The notes below the pieces were generated by a model. That model had not been told where the DNA came from. It did not search any database and saw nothing but the letters and a program-made list of their open reading frames with translations. From Flavobacterium hydrocarbonoxydans (GTDB lineage Bacteria > Bacteroidota > Bacteroidia > Flavobacteriales > Flavobacteriaceae), in contig NZ_WSTB01000004.1 in the NCBI RefSeq assembly GCF_009789235.1, positions 372,001 through 436,000 of the forward strand: 64,000 nucleotides of DNA, written 5' to 3'. Positions within the stretch are counted from its first letter, which is position 1. Each line of letters begins with the position of its first letter. The position numbers and the translations under genes are program-made. Below are positions 44,426 to 53,510 of the stretch, one piece after another.

Positions 44426-45211
44426 TTATGCTCGACCTGAAATATTTAAATCGGAGTATTTATGTGTAGTTAGATTAATTTTTAAATGTATGTTGCAATT
44501 TCCTCCATCACTCATATCAATTAAAGAATATTTATAAGATTGGTTATCGTATGGTTCTTTACAATAACATCCTATCCAAATTTCTTTTTCATGTTTTTCG
44601 TTTATTACTACAATGCATTGTTTTACGTATTTATCAAGTTTTTTTAGTTTCGATTCGTTCTCGGAAAAGCATTTTTCCAAAATTTGATCAAGTTCAATCA
44701 ATTCGCTTTGGTTGAGATCAGCAGGTTTTATAGTTTCTGGTTTGTATCCGTAATTTCCAGGTCTTTGAAATTCTGGGTTAAAAGTAAAAAAAGCATAATC
44801 GTTAAATTTTTTAAGATCTAATTTAGATTTTGTGTGAAAGATATTTTTCCTGATTTCTATTTTTAACGGTGTTTCACCATCGACAAATTCTATGAAATTG
44901 TTTTTAATTACTGCTTTTTCACTTCTGTTAAATTTAAAATCCAACGGTTTGAAGTATAATGTGTCATTTTTTAAATAACAAAATCCCTTGCGTCTTTCTA
45001 ATTTTTCGTAATCAAAATCTTTTTGCATAATTGTAAAGACATAACTACTATCAGAGAATAACTGAAACTTCATGCTTGATTTTCCAATATAATTATAAAT
45101 ATTAAGGGCGGTAATCTGCTCTGTTTTTGGATTAACGTTTTTAGGATTTTCTTTTTTACACTGAATCAATAATCCTAAAAAAATTAAGGTTAGTATGATT
45201 TTTAATTTCAT
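44426..45211 (-). CDS. Putative lipoprotein of unknown function
   Basis: 261 aa from the ATG at 45211 (MKLKIILTLIFLGLLIQC); an upstream start at 45235 is in frame but would overlap the esterase gene. The LIQC lipobox gives a lipidated Cys, so it is likely a membrane-anchored lipoprotein. The rest is a beta-rich domain with an EKEIWIGCYCKEPYDNQ-like motif near the C-terminus. No known family is recognised. It is probably cotranscribed with the esterase, 16 bp downstream of it. Confidence 0.72.
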   Translation of the reverse strand: MKLKIILTLIFLGLLIQCKKENPKNVNPKTEQITALNIYNYIGKSSMKFQLFSDSSYVFTIMQKDFDYEKLERRKGFCYLKNDTLYFKPLDFKFNRSEKAVIKNNFIEFVDGETPLKIEIRKNIFHTKSKLDLKKFNDYAFFTFNPEFQRPGNYGYKPETIKPADLNQSELIELDQILEKCFSENESKLKKLDKYVKQCIVVINEKHEKEIWIGCYCKEPYDNQSYKYSLIDMSDGGNCNIHLKINLTTHKYSDLNISGRA

Positions 45212-45227
45212 AAATTTAAAGTTTAAT

Positions 45228-46145
45228 CTATTCACAAAACAAATACTTCCCAGAACTCGCGCTTTTCTTCCCAGAAGGAATAATCAAATGCGATTCGAAT
45301 TTTTTTCCTTTCAAAAGAGCATTCACGAAATCTAAAACATATTGTTGTCCTTCATGAAAAAGATAGCCCGAAAATTCGTGTCCGCCGCCACAAAACGTAA
45401 TCAGTTCGATGTTTTTATGTAAATCGTTCATGTGCTTGTAAACCGCATAAGATCCAAAAAGAATCAGCCAGCCCGAAGCATTGGTTGGGCAGGAGCGATG
45501 CGAACCAGCTCCATACGGAACGGTTTTATCGTCATTTCCGTGCGCCAATAACATCGGAATCGCATTTTCTTTCGTAATTAAATTAATATCCTGAATAGCG
45601 CCAGAACCTCCAATAAAACCAGCGTATTTAAAGTTTTGAGGTAAATTGCTTTTGTATAAATTCATCAGTTTGTAATCCCAAAAAGTAGCGTGAAAACCAA
45701 TTTCGGCACCAGCGCTAATTCCTGAAATAAAAAATTTCGAAGTATCGAGATTGTATTTATTGGCATTTTCGATCAAAAACGAAGTTGCCTGCCACATATC
45801 GCTCACGCCAATTTGGATGGCTTTTATTTTTTCGGTCAAAATTCCGCCACAGCCAAAATCTTTTCCTTTCATATATAAACTGTACGAAATGCTCGCTACG
45901 GCGTAACCGTTTTTTGCCATAAAGATCCCGAATTCTTTTTCGTTCGTTCGTTCTCCTCCAGAAAATCCTCCGCCAAAAGCAAAAAGAATCAACGGAATTT
46001 TTTCATTAGATTTTTTCTCAGGCAAATACAAATCTAATTCGAGTTTGATTGTGTCATTCTGGAAATACGTCATCGTTTTTATTTCCTGTGCCTTCATCGA
46101 GTTGCTTATTAGTACGATAAAAAATAGAAGGATTTGGTTTTTCAT
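45228..46145 (-). CDS. Secreted alpha/beta-hydrolase (carboxylesterase-like)
   Basis: 305 aa. A signal peptide (QILLFFIVLISNSMKAQ) sends it to the periplasm or outside. The oxyanion region FAFGGGFSGG, the nucleophile elbow GISAGAE (GxSxG, with Ser as nucleophile) and a late GGGHEF His give a complete Ser-His-Asp triad layout. Related BD-FAE enzymes deacetylate or de-feruloylate polysaccharides, but the substrate is not established. Confidence 0.85.
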   Translation of the reverse strand: MKNQILLFFIVLISNSMKAQEIKTMTYFQNDTIKLELDLYLPEKKSNEKIPLILFAFGGGFSGGERTNEKEFGIFMAKNGYAVASISYSLYMKGKDFGCGGILTEKIKAIQIGVSDMWQATSFLIENANKYNLDTSKFFISGISAGAEIGFHATFWDYKLMNLYKSNLPQNFKYAGFIGGSGAIQDINLITKENAIPMLLAHGNDDKTVPYGAGSHRSCPTNASGWLILFGSYAVYKHMNDLHKNIELITFCGGGHEFSGYLFHEGQQYVLDFVNALLKGKKFESHLIIPSGKKSASSGKYLFCE

Positions 46146-46191
46146 GGTTTTTGTTTTTTAATGTCGCAAAGACTCAGGGTTTTTTATTTTA

Positions 46192-46313
46192 TGTCATTTT
46201 CGAACGAGAAATCTCCGCAAGTAAATCCCTAACGAGAATCCAATCTTTGTCGAGCTTCAGGTGGAGATTGCTTCGCCAGTTCGCTATCGCTCGTGTTCTG
46301 GTTCGAAATGACA
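46192..46313. repeat. ~120-bp imperfect palindromic element
   Basis: The ends TGTCATTTTCGAAC and GTTCGAAATGACA are complementary, and the inner sequences also pair (GAAATCTCC with GGAGATTGC). It matches the well-known intergenic palindrome style GTCATTTCGA...TCGAAATGAC and has no coding content. It sits in the 506-bp gap after the esterase gene. Confidence 0.8.
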
Positions 46314-46349
46314 AACTAGCCGATAACTTTCTTTTGAAAACAGATCTCC

Positions 46350-46400
46350 TAGCCCCGATAGAAGTGGAAATCCTTTTGTGGCGGGGTTCGCCACAAAAGA
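46350..46400. repeat. REP-like palindromic repeat, copy 2 (inverted)
   Basis: The reverse complement of this stretch contains CTTTTGTGGCGAACCCCGCC plus ACAAAAG and the CCACTTCTATCGGGGCTAG side, matching copy 1 at 44145-44210. Confidence 0.85.
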
Positions 46401-46624
46401 TTGAAACGGATAGCGGGATTAGCTCCTGAAAAAAAGATTTGGTTTTATCATAGAAATCGAAATGACAAACAGTGTGATTATTTCTGCGTAATGTTTTCTC
46501 AAATATAAAGAGAAAATTTACAAAGCTTTACTGTTGCAAAACTTTTTTCTCTGCATCTTTGAACCTTTGCATCTTTGAACCTTTTTTCAAAGAAAAAAAT
46601 CTAAAAATTCTGAAATCAAAACCG

Positions 46625-46632
46625 TATATTTG
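46625..46632 (+). promoter_or_regulatory. -7 box upstream of the DUF493 gene
   Basis: TATATTTG matches TAnnTTTG, 20 bp before the ATG at 46652. No clear TTG box at the expected spacing is visible. Confidence 0.55.
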
Positions 46633-46651
46633 CGTTTATTTTTAATTACGA

Positions 46652-46948
46652 ATGGAGAACGATAAAGAAAAAAACACCGCCGAATTTTACGAAAGACTAA
46701 AGGTCGAGTTAGATAATTCAAACACCTGGCCAGCAGAATATTTGTATAAATTTATAGTGCCTTCGGTAGCCGATAATGTAGAAAGAGTTGAAAAAGCTTT
46801 TGATAGTATGGGTGCGGTGATCAGGACAACAAAATCTAAAACAGGTAAATTTACCAGCGTTTCTGTAGATGTTACCATGAATAGTGCTGACGAAGTGATT
46901 GGTAAATACAAAGAAGTTTCTACAATAGAAGGTATAGTTTCATTATAA
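46652..46948 (+). CDS. DUF493 family protein (YbeD-like)
   Basis: 98 aa. It has the small ferredoxin-like fold of YbeD/DUF493, including WPAEYLYKFIVPS and the GKFTSVSVDVTMNSADEVIG pattern. The cytoplasmic role is not established. The next gene (DUF4290) follows 3 bp later, so they form an operon. Confidence 0.9.
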   Translation: MENDKEKNTAEFYERLKVELDNSNTWPAEYLYKFIVPSVADNVERVEKAFDSMGAVIRTTKSKTGKFTSVSVDVTMNSADEVIGKYKEVSTIEGIVSL

Positions 46949-46951
46949 CTT

Positions 46952-47674
46952 ATGATCGAAAAATATAAAAAAGAAGTCGCGAATGATGTTGTTTTTAATT
47001 TAGAATATAATTCTGAAAGACAGCGTTTAATCATTCCAGAATATGGTCGTCATTTGCAAAAACTGATCGATCAGGCTACCGCTATAGAAGACGATGAAAC
47101 GCGTAACAAGGCGGCAAAATACATTATTCAGGTAATGGGAAGCCTGAATCCGCATTTGCGTGATGTGCCAGATTTTCAGCATAAGTTATGGGATCAGCTT
47201 TTTATTATGTCTGATTTTAAACTGAATGTAGATTCGCCTTACCCAATTCCGTCCCGCGATGTTTTACAGTTAAAACCTGATGTTTTGCAATATCCGCAAA
47301 ATTTCCCGAAATACAGATTTTACGGTAACAACATCAAATATATGATTGATGTTGCCAATAAATGGGAAGACGGCGAAATGAAAAATGCTTTGGTATTGGT
47401 CATTGCCAACCACATGAAAAAATCATATTTGAGCTGGAACAAAGACACGGTAAAAGACGATGTGATTTTCGAACATTTATTCGAATTGTCCGGAGGTAAA
47501 ATCAATTTGCTGCAAAGCACAGAAGAGCTGCTAAATACAACTGATTTATTGCGTACTAACAAACGTATGTCGAATAAAATCACGCCTGCAGGTCAGCCAA
47601 AAATTCAGAACAACAAAAACAACAAAGGTCCAGGGAAACCAAAACCTTTTCAGAAAAATAACAATCAGAAGTAA
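46952..47674 (+). CDS. DUF4290 family protein
   Basis: 240 aa. The segments LEYNSERQRLIIPEYGRHLQ, GSLNPHLRDVPDFQHKLWDQ and ANHMKKSYLSWNKD are the signature of DUF4290, a Bacteroidota-specific family. The C-terminus is a Lys/Asn/Gln/Pro-rich tail. It is translationally coupled to DUF493 and precedes murA by 109 bp. Confidence 0.93.
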   Translation: MIEKYKKEVANDVVFNLEYNSERQRLIIPEYGRHLQKLIDQATAIEDDETRNKAAKYIIQVMGSLNPHLRDVPDFQHKLWDQLFIMSDFKLNVDSPYPIPSRDVLQLKPDVLQYPQNFPKYRFYGNNIKYMIDVANKWEDGEMKNALVLVIANHMKKSYLSWNKDTVKDDVIFEHLFELSGGKINLLQSTEELLNTTDLLRTNKRMSNKITPAGQPKIQNNKNNKGPGKPKPFQKNNNQK

Positions 47675-47682
47675 TACAAGGT

Positions 47683-47757
47683 GCTAAGATAATAAGTTAC
47701 TAAGTCTCTAAGTTTTTTTTAACTCAGAATCTTAGAATCTTAGAGCCTTAGCAACTT
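47683..47757. repeat. Palindromic intergenic repeat
   Basis: AAGGTGCTAAGATAATAAGT on the left and AGAATCTTAGAGCCTTAGCA on the right form a long imperfect hairpin of CTAAG/CTTAG units, related to the arrays at 883-1345 and 50.1-50.2 kb. It fills the gap before murA. Confidence 0.6.
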
Positions 47758-47783
47758 TAAAAGAAGAACCTTAAAAAAAGAAT

Positions 47784-49097
47784 ATGGGAGTATTTAAAAT
47801 CGAAGGAGGAATTCCTTTAAAAGGAGAAATCACGCCACAAGGAGCAAAAAATGAGGCTTTACAAATTTTATGTGCCGTGCTTTTAACGGGTGATAAAGTA
47901 AAAATTAATAATATTCCCGATATTATTGACATCAATAAATTAATCACTTTGTTGGGTAATTTAGGGGTGAAAATTCAAAGAAACGAACCAGGTTCGATTA
48001 CGTTTCAGGCCGATGAGGTAAATGTAGGTTACTTAGAAACCGAAGCTTTTAAAGCAGAAGGCGGAGCATTACGTGGTTCTATTATGATTGTTGGACCGCT
48101 TTTGGCTCGTTTTGGAAGAGGATATATCCCGAAACCAGGAGGAGATAAAATTGGTCGTCGCAGATTAGATACACACTTTGAAGGTTTTATCAACCTTGGA
48201 GCAAAATTTAGATATAACAGAGAAGATCACTTTTACGGAGTTGAATCTCCAAAAGAAGGATTAAAAGGAACAGATATGCTGCTTGATGAAGCTTCTGTAA
48301 CCGGAACGGCAAATATCGTGATGGCTGCTGTTTTGGCAAAAGGTCAAACAACGGTTTATAATGCAGCCTGCGAGCCTTACTTGCAGCAATTGTGTAAAAT
48401 GCTGAACTCGATGGGTGCCAAAATCACGGGAGTTGGTTCGAATTTATTGACTATCGAAGGTGTTGAAAGCCTTGGCGGATGTGAGCACAGAATCCTTCCG
48501 GATATGATCGAAATCGGTTCATGGATTGGTCTTGCGGCTATGACAAAAAGCGAAATCACCATCAAAAATGTAAGTTGGGAAAACTTAGGTTTGATTCCGA
48601 ATACGTTTAGAAAATTAGGTATCACAATCGAAAAAAAGGGAGACGATATTTACATTCCTGCTCACAAAGACGGGTACGAAGTAAAAACAGATATCGACGG
48701 TTCTATCCTGACAATTGCCGATGCGCCATGGCCAGGATTTACACCAGATTTATTAAGCATCGTTTTGGTTGTGGCAACACAGGCAAAAGGAGATGTTTTG
48801 ATTCACCAAAAGATGTTCGAAAGCCGTTTATTCTTCGTGGATAAATTAATCGATATGGGAGCAAAAATCATGTTGTGTGACCCGCACCGTGCTGTGGTTA
48901 TGGGACATAATTTTGAATCTCAGTTGAAAGCTACAACAATGTCTTCTCCGGATATTCGTGCGGGAATCTCATTATTGATTGCGGCACTTTCTGCAAAAGG
49001 AACAAGTACTATTCAAAATATCGAGCAAATCGACCGTGGATATGAGCGTATCGACGAGCGTTTAAGAGCTATCGGAGCAAAAATCGTGAGAGCGTAA
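47784..49097 (+). CDS. murA: UDP-N-acetylglucosamine 1-carboxyvinyltransferase
   Basis: 437 aa, full-length EPSP-synthase fold. Lys in GAKNEAL and the central LPDMIEIGSW and DNIxR-type motifs are present. The enzyme makes UDP-GlcNAc-enolpyruvate for peptidoglycan. The usual nucleophile Cys (E. coli Cys115) is replaced by Asp121 in KPGGDKIGRRR, the change that makes MurA insensitive to fosfomycin in other groups. An inverted repeat after the gene may terminate it. Confidence 0.96.
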   Translation: MGVFKIEGGIPLKGEITPQGAKNEALQILCAVLLTGDKVKINNIPDIIDINKLITLLGNLGVKIQRNEPGSITFQADEVNVGYLETEAFKAEGGALRGSIMIVGPLLARFGRGYIPKPGGDKIGRRRLDTHFEGFINLGAKFRYNREDHFYGVESPKEGLKGTDMLLDEASVTGTANIVMAAVLAKGQTTVYNAACEPYLQQLCKMLNSMGAKITGVGSNLLTIEGVESLGGCEHRILPDMIEIGSWIGLAAMTKSEITIKNVSWENLGLIPNTFRKLGITIEKKGDDIYIPAHKDGYEVKTDIDGSILTIADAPWPGFTPDLLSIVLVVATQAKGDVLIHQKMFESRLFFVDKLIDMGAKIMLCDPHRAVVMGHNFESQLKATTMSSPDIRAGISLLIAALSAKGTSTIQNIEQIDRGYERIDERLRAIGAKIVRA

Positions 49098-49107
49098 AGA
49101 AAAGTTA

Positions 49108-49167
49108 GCCACGAATTCACGAATTTTTTTTGATAATCTGTGAAGATATAATTCGTGAATTCGTGGC
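49108..49167. terminator. Long hairpin after murA
   Basis: GCCACGAATTCACGAATT pairs perfectly with AATTCGTGAATTCGTGGC, with a 24-nt loop and a T-run. It is a probable terminator of murA and also belongs to the repeat style seen at 883-1345. Confidence 0.8.
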
Positions 49168-49201
49168 AAAAAAACTTAATGCTTGTCCTAAATAAGTCTA
49201 A

Positions 49202-50077
49202 ATGACGAATGAACAAAAAGCTATAAAAGCTACATACTTTAGTATAGCTGGAAACACCTGCTTAGCCATTTCAAAAGGCTTAGCAGGTTTTTTTGGCAAT
49301 TCTTACGCCCTGATTGCAGATGCGATCGAATCGACTACGGATATATTTTCGTCCTGTTTAGTGTTGTTCGGAATTAAGTATTCGAACAAACCAGCCGATG
49401 AAAATCATCCTTACGGTCACGGTAGGGCAGAGCCTTTAATTACTTTTTTGGTGGTTGGGTTTTTAATTACTTCTGCTACTATTATTGGATACGAAAGTAT
49501 CGCTAATATCCAGACTTCGCACGATTTACCAAAATCATGGACTTTGTATGTTTTAGGAGCGATTATCATCTGGAAAGAATATTCTTTTAGAGTGGTAATG
49601 AAACGCAGTAAGCAAATCAATAGTTCGGCTTTAGCTGCTGATGCGTGGCACCATCGTAGTGATGCAATTACTTCAGTCGCAGCGTTTATTGGAATTTCGA
49701 TTGCGCTTTTTATGGGGAAAGGTTATGAATCTGCTGATGATTGGGCTGCACTTTTTGCGGCATTTTTTATTCTTTACAACAGTTATAAAATTTTCAGACC
49801 TGCTCTTGGTGAAATTATGGACGAACATCTAAACGATGATTTGGTCGAAGAAATTCGTGTAAAATCATTAACCGTAAAAGGAATTCTGGGAACCGAAAAA
49901 TGTTTCATCCGTAAGGCGGGAATGCGCTACCATGTAGATTTGCATGCTATTGTTTCAGCCAATATTTCGGTAAAAGAAGGACATGAATTGTCGCATAAAT
50001 TGCAAGATACTCTGAAAGAACAAATTCCTGAATTAGGAAATGTTTTGATTCATATTGAACCAGATGATTATCATTGA
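49202..50077 (+). CDS. Cation diffusion facilitator transporter
   Basis: 291 aa. Six membrane helices; the metal site includes ADAIESTTD in helix 2 and AADAWHHRSDA in helix 5. HPYGHGRAEP is the conserved loop. The C-terminal cytoplasmic domain has the usual ferredoxin-like metal-binding fold. It exports zinc or related divalent ions in exchange for protons. It is monocistronic and divergent from nothing. A strong terminator follows. Confidence 0.94.
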   Translation: MTNEQKAIKATYFSIAGNTCLAISKGLAGFFGNSYALIADAIESTTDIFSSCLVLFGIKYSNKPADENHPYGHGRAEPLITFLVVGFLITSATIIGYESIANIQTSHDLPKSWTLYVLGAIIIWKEYSFRVVMKRSKQINSSALAADAWHHRSDAITSVAAFIGISIALFMGKGYESADDWAALFAAFFILYNSYKIFRPALGEIMDEHLNDDLVEEIRVKSLTVKGILGTEKCFIRKAGMRYHVDLHAIVSANISVKEGHELSHKLQDTLKEQIPELGNVLIHIEPDDYH

Positions 50078-50131
50078 GAACAAAGTGGCTAAGATTCTAA
50101 GGTTCAAAGATTTTCTCTCATCATAGATATA

Positions 50132-50178
50132 AAAAAACTGATTAAAAATTAACTTACGTAATTTTTAATCAGTTTTTT
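50132..50178. terminator. Bidirectional terminator after the CDF gene
   Basis: A 19-bp perfect stem, AAAAAACTGATTAAAAATT and its complement, surrounds a 9-nt loop. It lies between convergent genes and is nested inside a larger CTAAG/CTTAG palindrome (50.09-50.23 kb). Confidence 0.9.
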
Positions 50179-50231
50179 ATATGAGAGATTTTTTAAATCT
50201 TAGTTAATCAGAATCTTAGCGCCTTAGTACC

Positions 50232-50954
50232 TTAGATTGGTTTGTAATTTTTAATTTCCCATTTATTTAATCCTAAATCAATATAGTTGTAATGTAAAAC
50301 ATCGTTTTTATCAAATTGTCCATTTTGGTTGGTATCTTCAATGGTTCTGAAATACAAACGGTTTTTTGATTCAATTAAATTCCAATCTACCAATTCTTCT
50401 AAATCTGTTGACACTTTCGTGAAATTTTCTCCGCTGATATCGCTTAGGTATAAAGTTTTAATATCACCAGTATCAATTTTTCCATCTTTGTTAGTGTCTG
50501 AATCTGTTAAAGTATAAACCATTACTTGATTTTGAGTTCTATCGGCAACTGTTTTTAAATAAGTTGCAGTTAAAATTAAAACAGGTTTGTCAGACAAAGG
50601 TCTGATGGAATCAGAATCTACTTTTTGGAATTTCAAATTTTGCAAATAGCCCGTGATTTCATATTCGCCTAAATTCGAAATAGTAAAACTCACATCGTTT
50701 ACACTTGAAGAACCATAACGTGCTTTAGAACCTTTTTCGAATACACGTAAATCTCCAACAGGATGAATCAGATAACTCGTACCTTCCATCTGAATGGGTA
50801 AATCGGCAATTTCTATTTGTGTAGAATCGTTTTTCGTAACTACTCCGCTTTTATTAGAAGTGTCATAAATTACTTTTGGTTTTTTAACTTCATCACGGCA
50901 ACCGGTTAAAAAAATCACAACTAATGCACTGTATATATATAGTATCTTTTTCAT
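50232..50954 (-). CDS. Lipoprotein with EF-hand-like calcium motifs
   Basis: 240 aa. The signal peptide ends in the lipobox LTGC (MKKILYIYSALVVIFLTGC), so it is lipidated. Two DxDxNxDGxxD-type loops (DSDTNKDGKIDTGD and DTNQNGQFDKNDV) resemble EF-hand/dockerin calcium sites. No other domain is recognised. A -7-like TATATTTG on the minus strand lies at 50976-50983 upstream. Confidence 0.8.
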   Translation of the reverse strand: MKKILYIYSALVVIFLTGCRDEVKKPKVIYDTSNKSGVVTKNDSTQIEIADLPIQMEGTSYLIHPVGDLRVFEKGSKARYGSSSVNDVSFTISNLGEYEITGYLQNLKFQKVDSDSIRPLSDKPVLILTATYLKTVADRTQNQVMVYTLTDSDTNKDGKIDTGDIKTLYLSDISGENFTKVSTDLEELVDWNLIESKNRLYFRTIEDTNQNGQFDKNDVLHYNYIDLGLNKWEIKNYKPI

Positions 50955-51033
50955 AACTTAATTTCTAATTGAATTCAAATATAAACAATAAAATGTTTTT
51001 TGTTTTAAAACGCAACCTAATTCAATGACTAAA

Positions 51034-53499
51034 TTAAAACCTCGCATTCAGTTTTACATTAAAAACCCTCGAAGTCATGTAATTAGGAATGGCGTATTGA
51101 TTTTTAGAATACGCATCGCGTACCCAGGTATTCGTTATGGCATTTTGATTATTAAAAAGATTAAAAACTTCTATTCCCAATGATAATTCTTTGAATTTTT
51201 TTAACCAATTGGCTTTTGCCACTTTGGTATTGCTATCTATAAAAACTTTAGAAAAACCAATATCTGCTCTTCGGTAATCATTCAGCCTGTTTTGATATAA
51301 ATATGGATCGGAATAGGAAGGTGAACCTCCCGGTAAGCCTGTGTTGTAAACCAAATTTAGATACACTTTTACACTTGGAATATTGGGCATATAGTCCTGA
51401 AATAAAACGGCAAATTTTAGTCTTTGGTCAGTTGGTCTTGCTATAAAGCCTTTGTTTTCGTAGTTTTCTTCGGTTTTCAAATAACCAAAACTAACCCAGG
51501 ATTCTGTTCCGGGAACAAATTCTCCATTTAGCCTAAAATCAATTCCCTGCGCATACGATTTTGCATTATTGTCAGCGACATAACGAATGCGTACATTATC
51601 AATAGAATAAGTGTTCACGTCAGATAGTGACTTGTAATACAATTCTGTGACCCATTTAAAAGGGCGGTTCCACATCTTAAAATTATAATCATTACTCACT
51701 ACAAAATGCACGGACTGCTGCGCCTTTACATTAGGTTGTACTTCTCCATTTGCATCTCTAAGTTCGCGATAAAATGGCGGCTGATGATACAATCCGCCAG
51801 AAATTCTAAAAACCATATCCTTATCCCAATCCGGTTTTATGGTAAACTGTGCACGCGGACTAAAAACGGTTTGATTCTTTCCTTCGATAGCGGCACCAGA
51901 AACCTGCCAGCTCTGAAAACGCGCTCCAATCGTGTACCAAATTTCATTACTGCCTAACTCTGTTTTGTTATTCCATTGGGCATAACCTGAAAACCTATTG
52001 ATGTCATTAAAATTGGTGGCACGAATGTTTTGGTAAGGCAAAAGTGGTCCGGTATATGGTGTTTCTGGCTGATTGTCTTTTGGTAAAACAACCAACGGGG
52101 GATTAATAGAAAACCCAGCAGAATCAATCACTTCCCATTCTACAACCCGGTCGCGAATGGATTCTCTAGTGTATTTTAAACCAAATTCAAGTTCGCTATT
52201 CGCCCATTCTTTAAATCCCTTAATTTCGATATTAGCGATTAAAGCATCCAAATCGTTTCGGGCATGATTGAGTTGTGTACCTATTCCCCTTGTAAAATTA
52301 ATATTGTCAGAAACCGGTGAACCATCTTCGTTTACTTCACCTAAACGGTATTGTGCCAAAATATCAAAGTGTTCTTTTTCGATGGTGTGAAATAAGGAAC
52401 CAATCAATTTGAAAGTTAGGGTTGGTGATGCTTTGTAAGTAGTTTTTAAAGCACCAAAATAAGTGTCATACTGATCTTTTTCTCTCCCTTCGTAATATAC
52501 ATTCAGGGTCATGGGTTTATCAATTGTTCCAAATTTAGTTTCACGTGTCAGAGGCTGATACAGGTATTTGTTTTGCGAAATGTTTCCTAAAAAACTCATT
52601 TGCCATTTCTCCGAAATATCATAATTTACATTGGTCTGAATATCTGCAAAAGTAGGCGTGTAATTGGTTTGTGTGTCCTGACTATTCACTAACAAACTAT
52701 TATTTCGATAACGAACTCCTGTTACTGCAGACCATTTTTTATTTTTAGAAACGGCATCAACAGCAACACTTCCGCCGAGAAAACTGGCTTCAAGTACAGC
52801 TCCAAATTGTGTAGGTTTTCTGTAGGTAATGTCTAAGACAGAGGATAATTTATCACCAAATTTAGCCTGAAACCCACCAGCCGAAAAATCGACATTCTGA
52901 ACTAAATCGGTATTGGTAAAACTCAAGCCTTCTTGTTGACCTGAACGGATCAGGAAAGGGCGATAGACTTCAATCTCGTTTACATAGACTAAATTTTCAT
53001 CATAATTTCCGCCTCGGACAGCATATTGTGAACTTAATTCGTTATTAGAATTTACGCCCGGTAATGTTTTTAAGATGTTCTCGATTCCGGCATTGGCACC
53101 TGGAATTTTCCGGATGGTTTCAGGGCTGATAATCGTAATGCCCTGTACTCTTTTTTTGTTTTTTGAGCTTACAAAAACTTCGCCCATTTGCTCTTCGGAA
53201 TTGCTCATTACCGGATTAAAAACGAAAATTTCGCTGGGTTTTAAAACCACTGTTAGCGACATCATTTTTAAAGAAATATGAGTAAAAACAAGTACTGTTT
53301 TTTTATTCGAAGGAATTTCAATTTCAAAAAAACCATTAGAATTGGATTGCGACACATTTCCTGAAGCCGAAACATTGACGTCTGCAACAGGTTTATTTTC
53401 CTGATCCAGAATTACTCCTTTAACCGTTGCATTTTGGGCAAATGAAAAATAACCACAGCATAAAAAAAGGAAAACGATTATTAACTTACTACTATTCAA
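51034..53499 (-). CDS. TonB-dependent receptor with CarboxypepD_reg-like domain
   Basis: 821 aa. Signal peptide (IIVFLFLCCGYFSFAQ), then a carboxypeptidase-regulatory-like Ig domain (~25-105), a plug domain with AVRGGNYDENLVYVNEIEVY, and a ~550-residue beta barrel ending in ...NVKLNARF, a canonical outer-membrane end. It imports a large ligand using TonB energy. It starts 11 bp after the M23 peptidase gene on the same strand, so the two are cotranscribed. No SusD partner is present. Confidence 0.93.
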   Translation of the reverse strand: MNSSKLIIVFLFLCCGYFSFAQNATVKGVILDQENKPVADVNVSASGNVSQSNSNGFFEIEIPSNKKTVLVFTHISLKMMSLTVVLKPSEIFVFNPVMSNSEEQMGEVFVSSKNKKRVQGITIISPETIRKIPGANAGIENILKTLPGVNSNNELSSQYAVRGGNYDENLVYVNEIEVYRPFLIRSGQQEGLSFTNTDLVQNVDFSAGGFQAKFGDKLSSVLDITYRKPTQFGAVLEASFLGGSVAVDAVSKNKKWSAVTGVRYRNNSLLVNSQDTQTNYTPTFADIQTNVNYDISEKWQMSFLGNISQNKYLYQPLTRETKFGTIDKPMTLNVYYEGREKDQYDTYFGALKTTYKASPTLTFKLIGSLFHTIEKEHFDILAQYRLGEVNEDGSPVSDNINFTRGIGTQLNHARNDLDALIANIEIKGFKEWANSELEFGLKYTRESIRDRVVEWEVIDSAGFSINPPLVVLPKDNQPETPYTGPLLPYQNIRATNFNDINRFSGYAQWNNKTELGSNEIWYTIGARFQSWQVSGAAIEGKNQTVFSPRAQFTIKPDWDKDMVFRISGGLYHQPPFYRELRDANGEVQPNVKAQQSVHFVVSNDYNFKMWNRPFKWVTELYYKSLSDVNTYSIDNVRIRYVADNNAKSYAQGIDFRLNGEFVPGTESWVSFGYLKTEENYENKGFIARPTDQRLKFAVLFQDYMPNIPSVKVYLNLVYNTGLPGGSPSYSDPYLYQNRLNDYRRADIGFSKVFIDSNTKVAKANWLKKFKELSLGIEVFNLFNNQNAITNTWVRDAYSKNQYAIPNYMTSRVFNVKLNARF

Positions 53500-53510
53500 G
53501 CGTTTTGATT

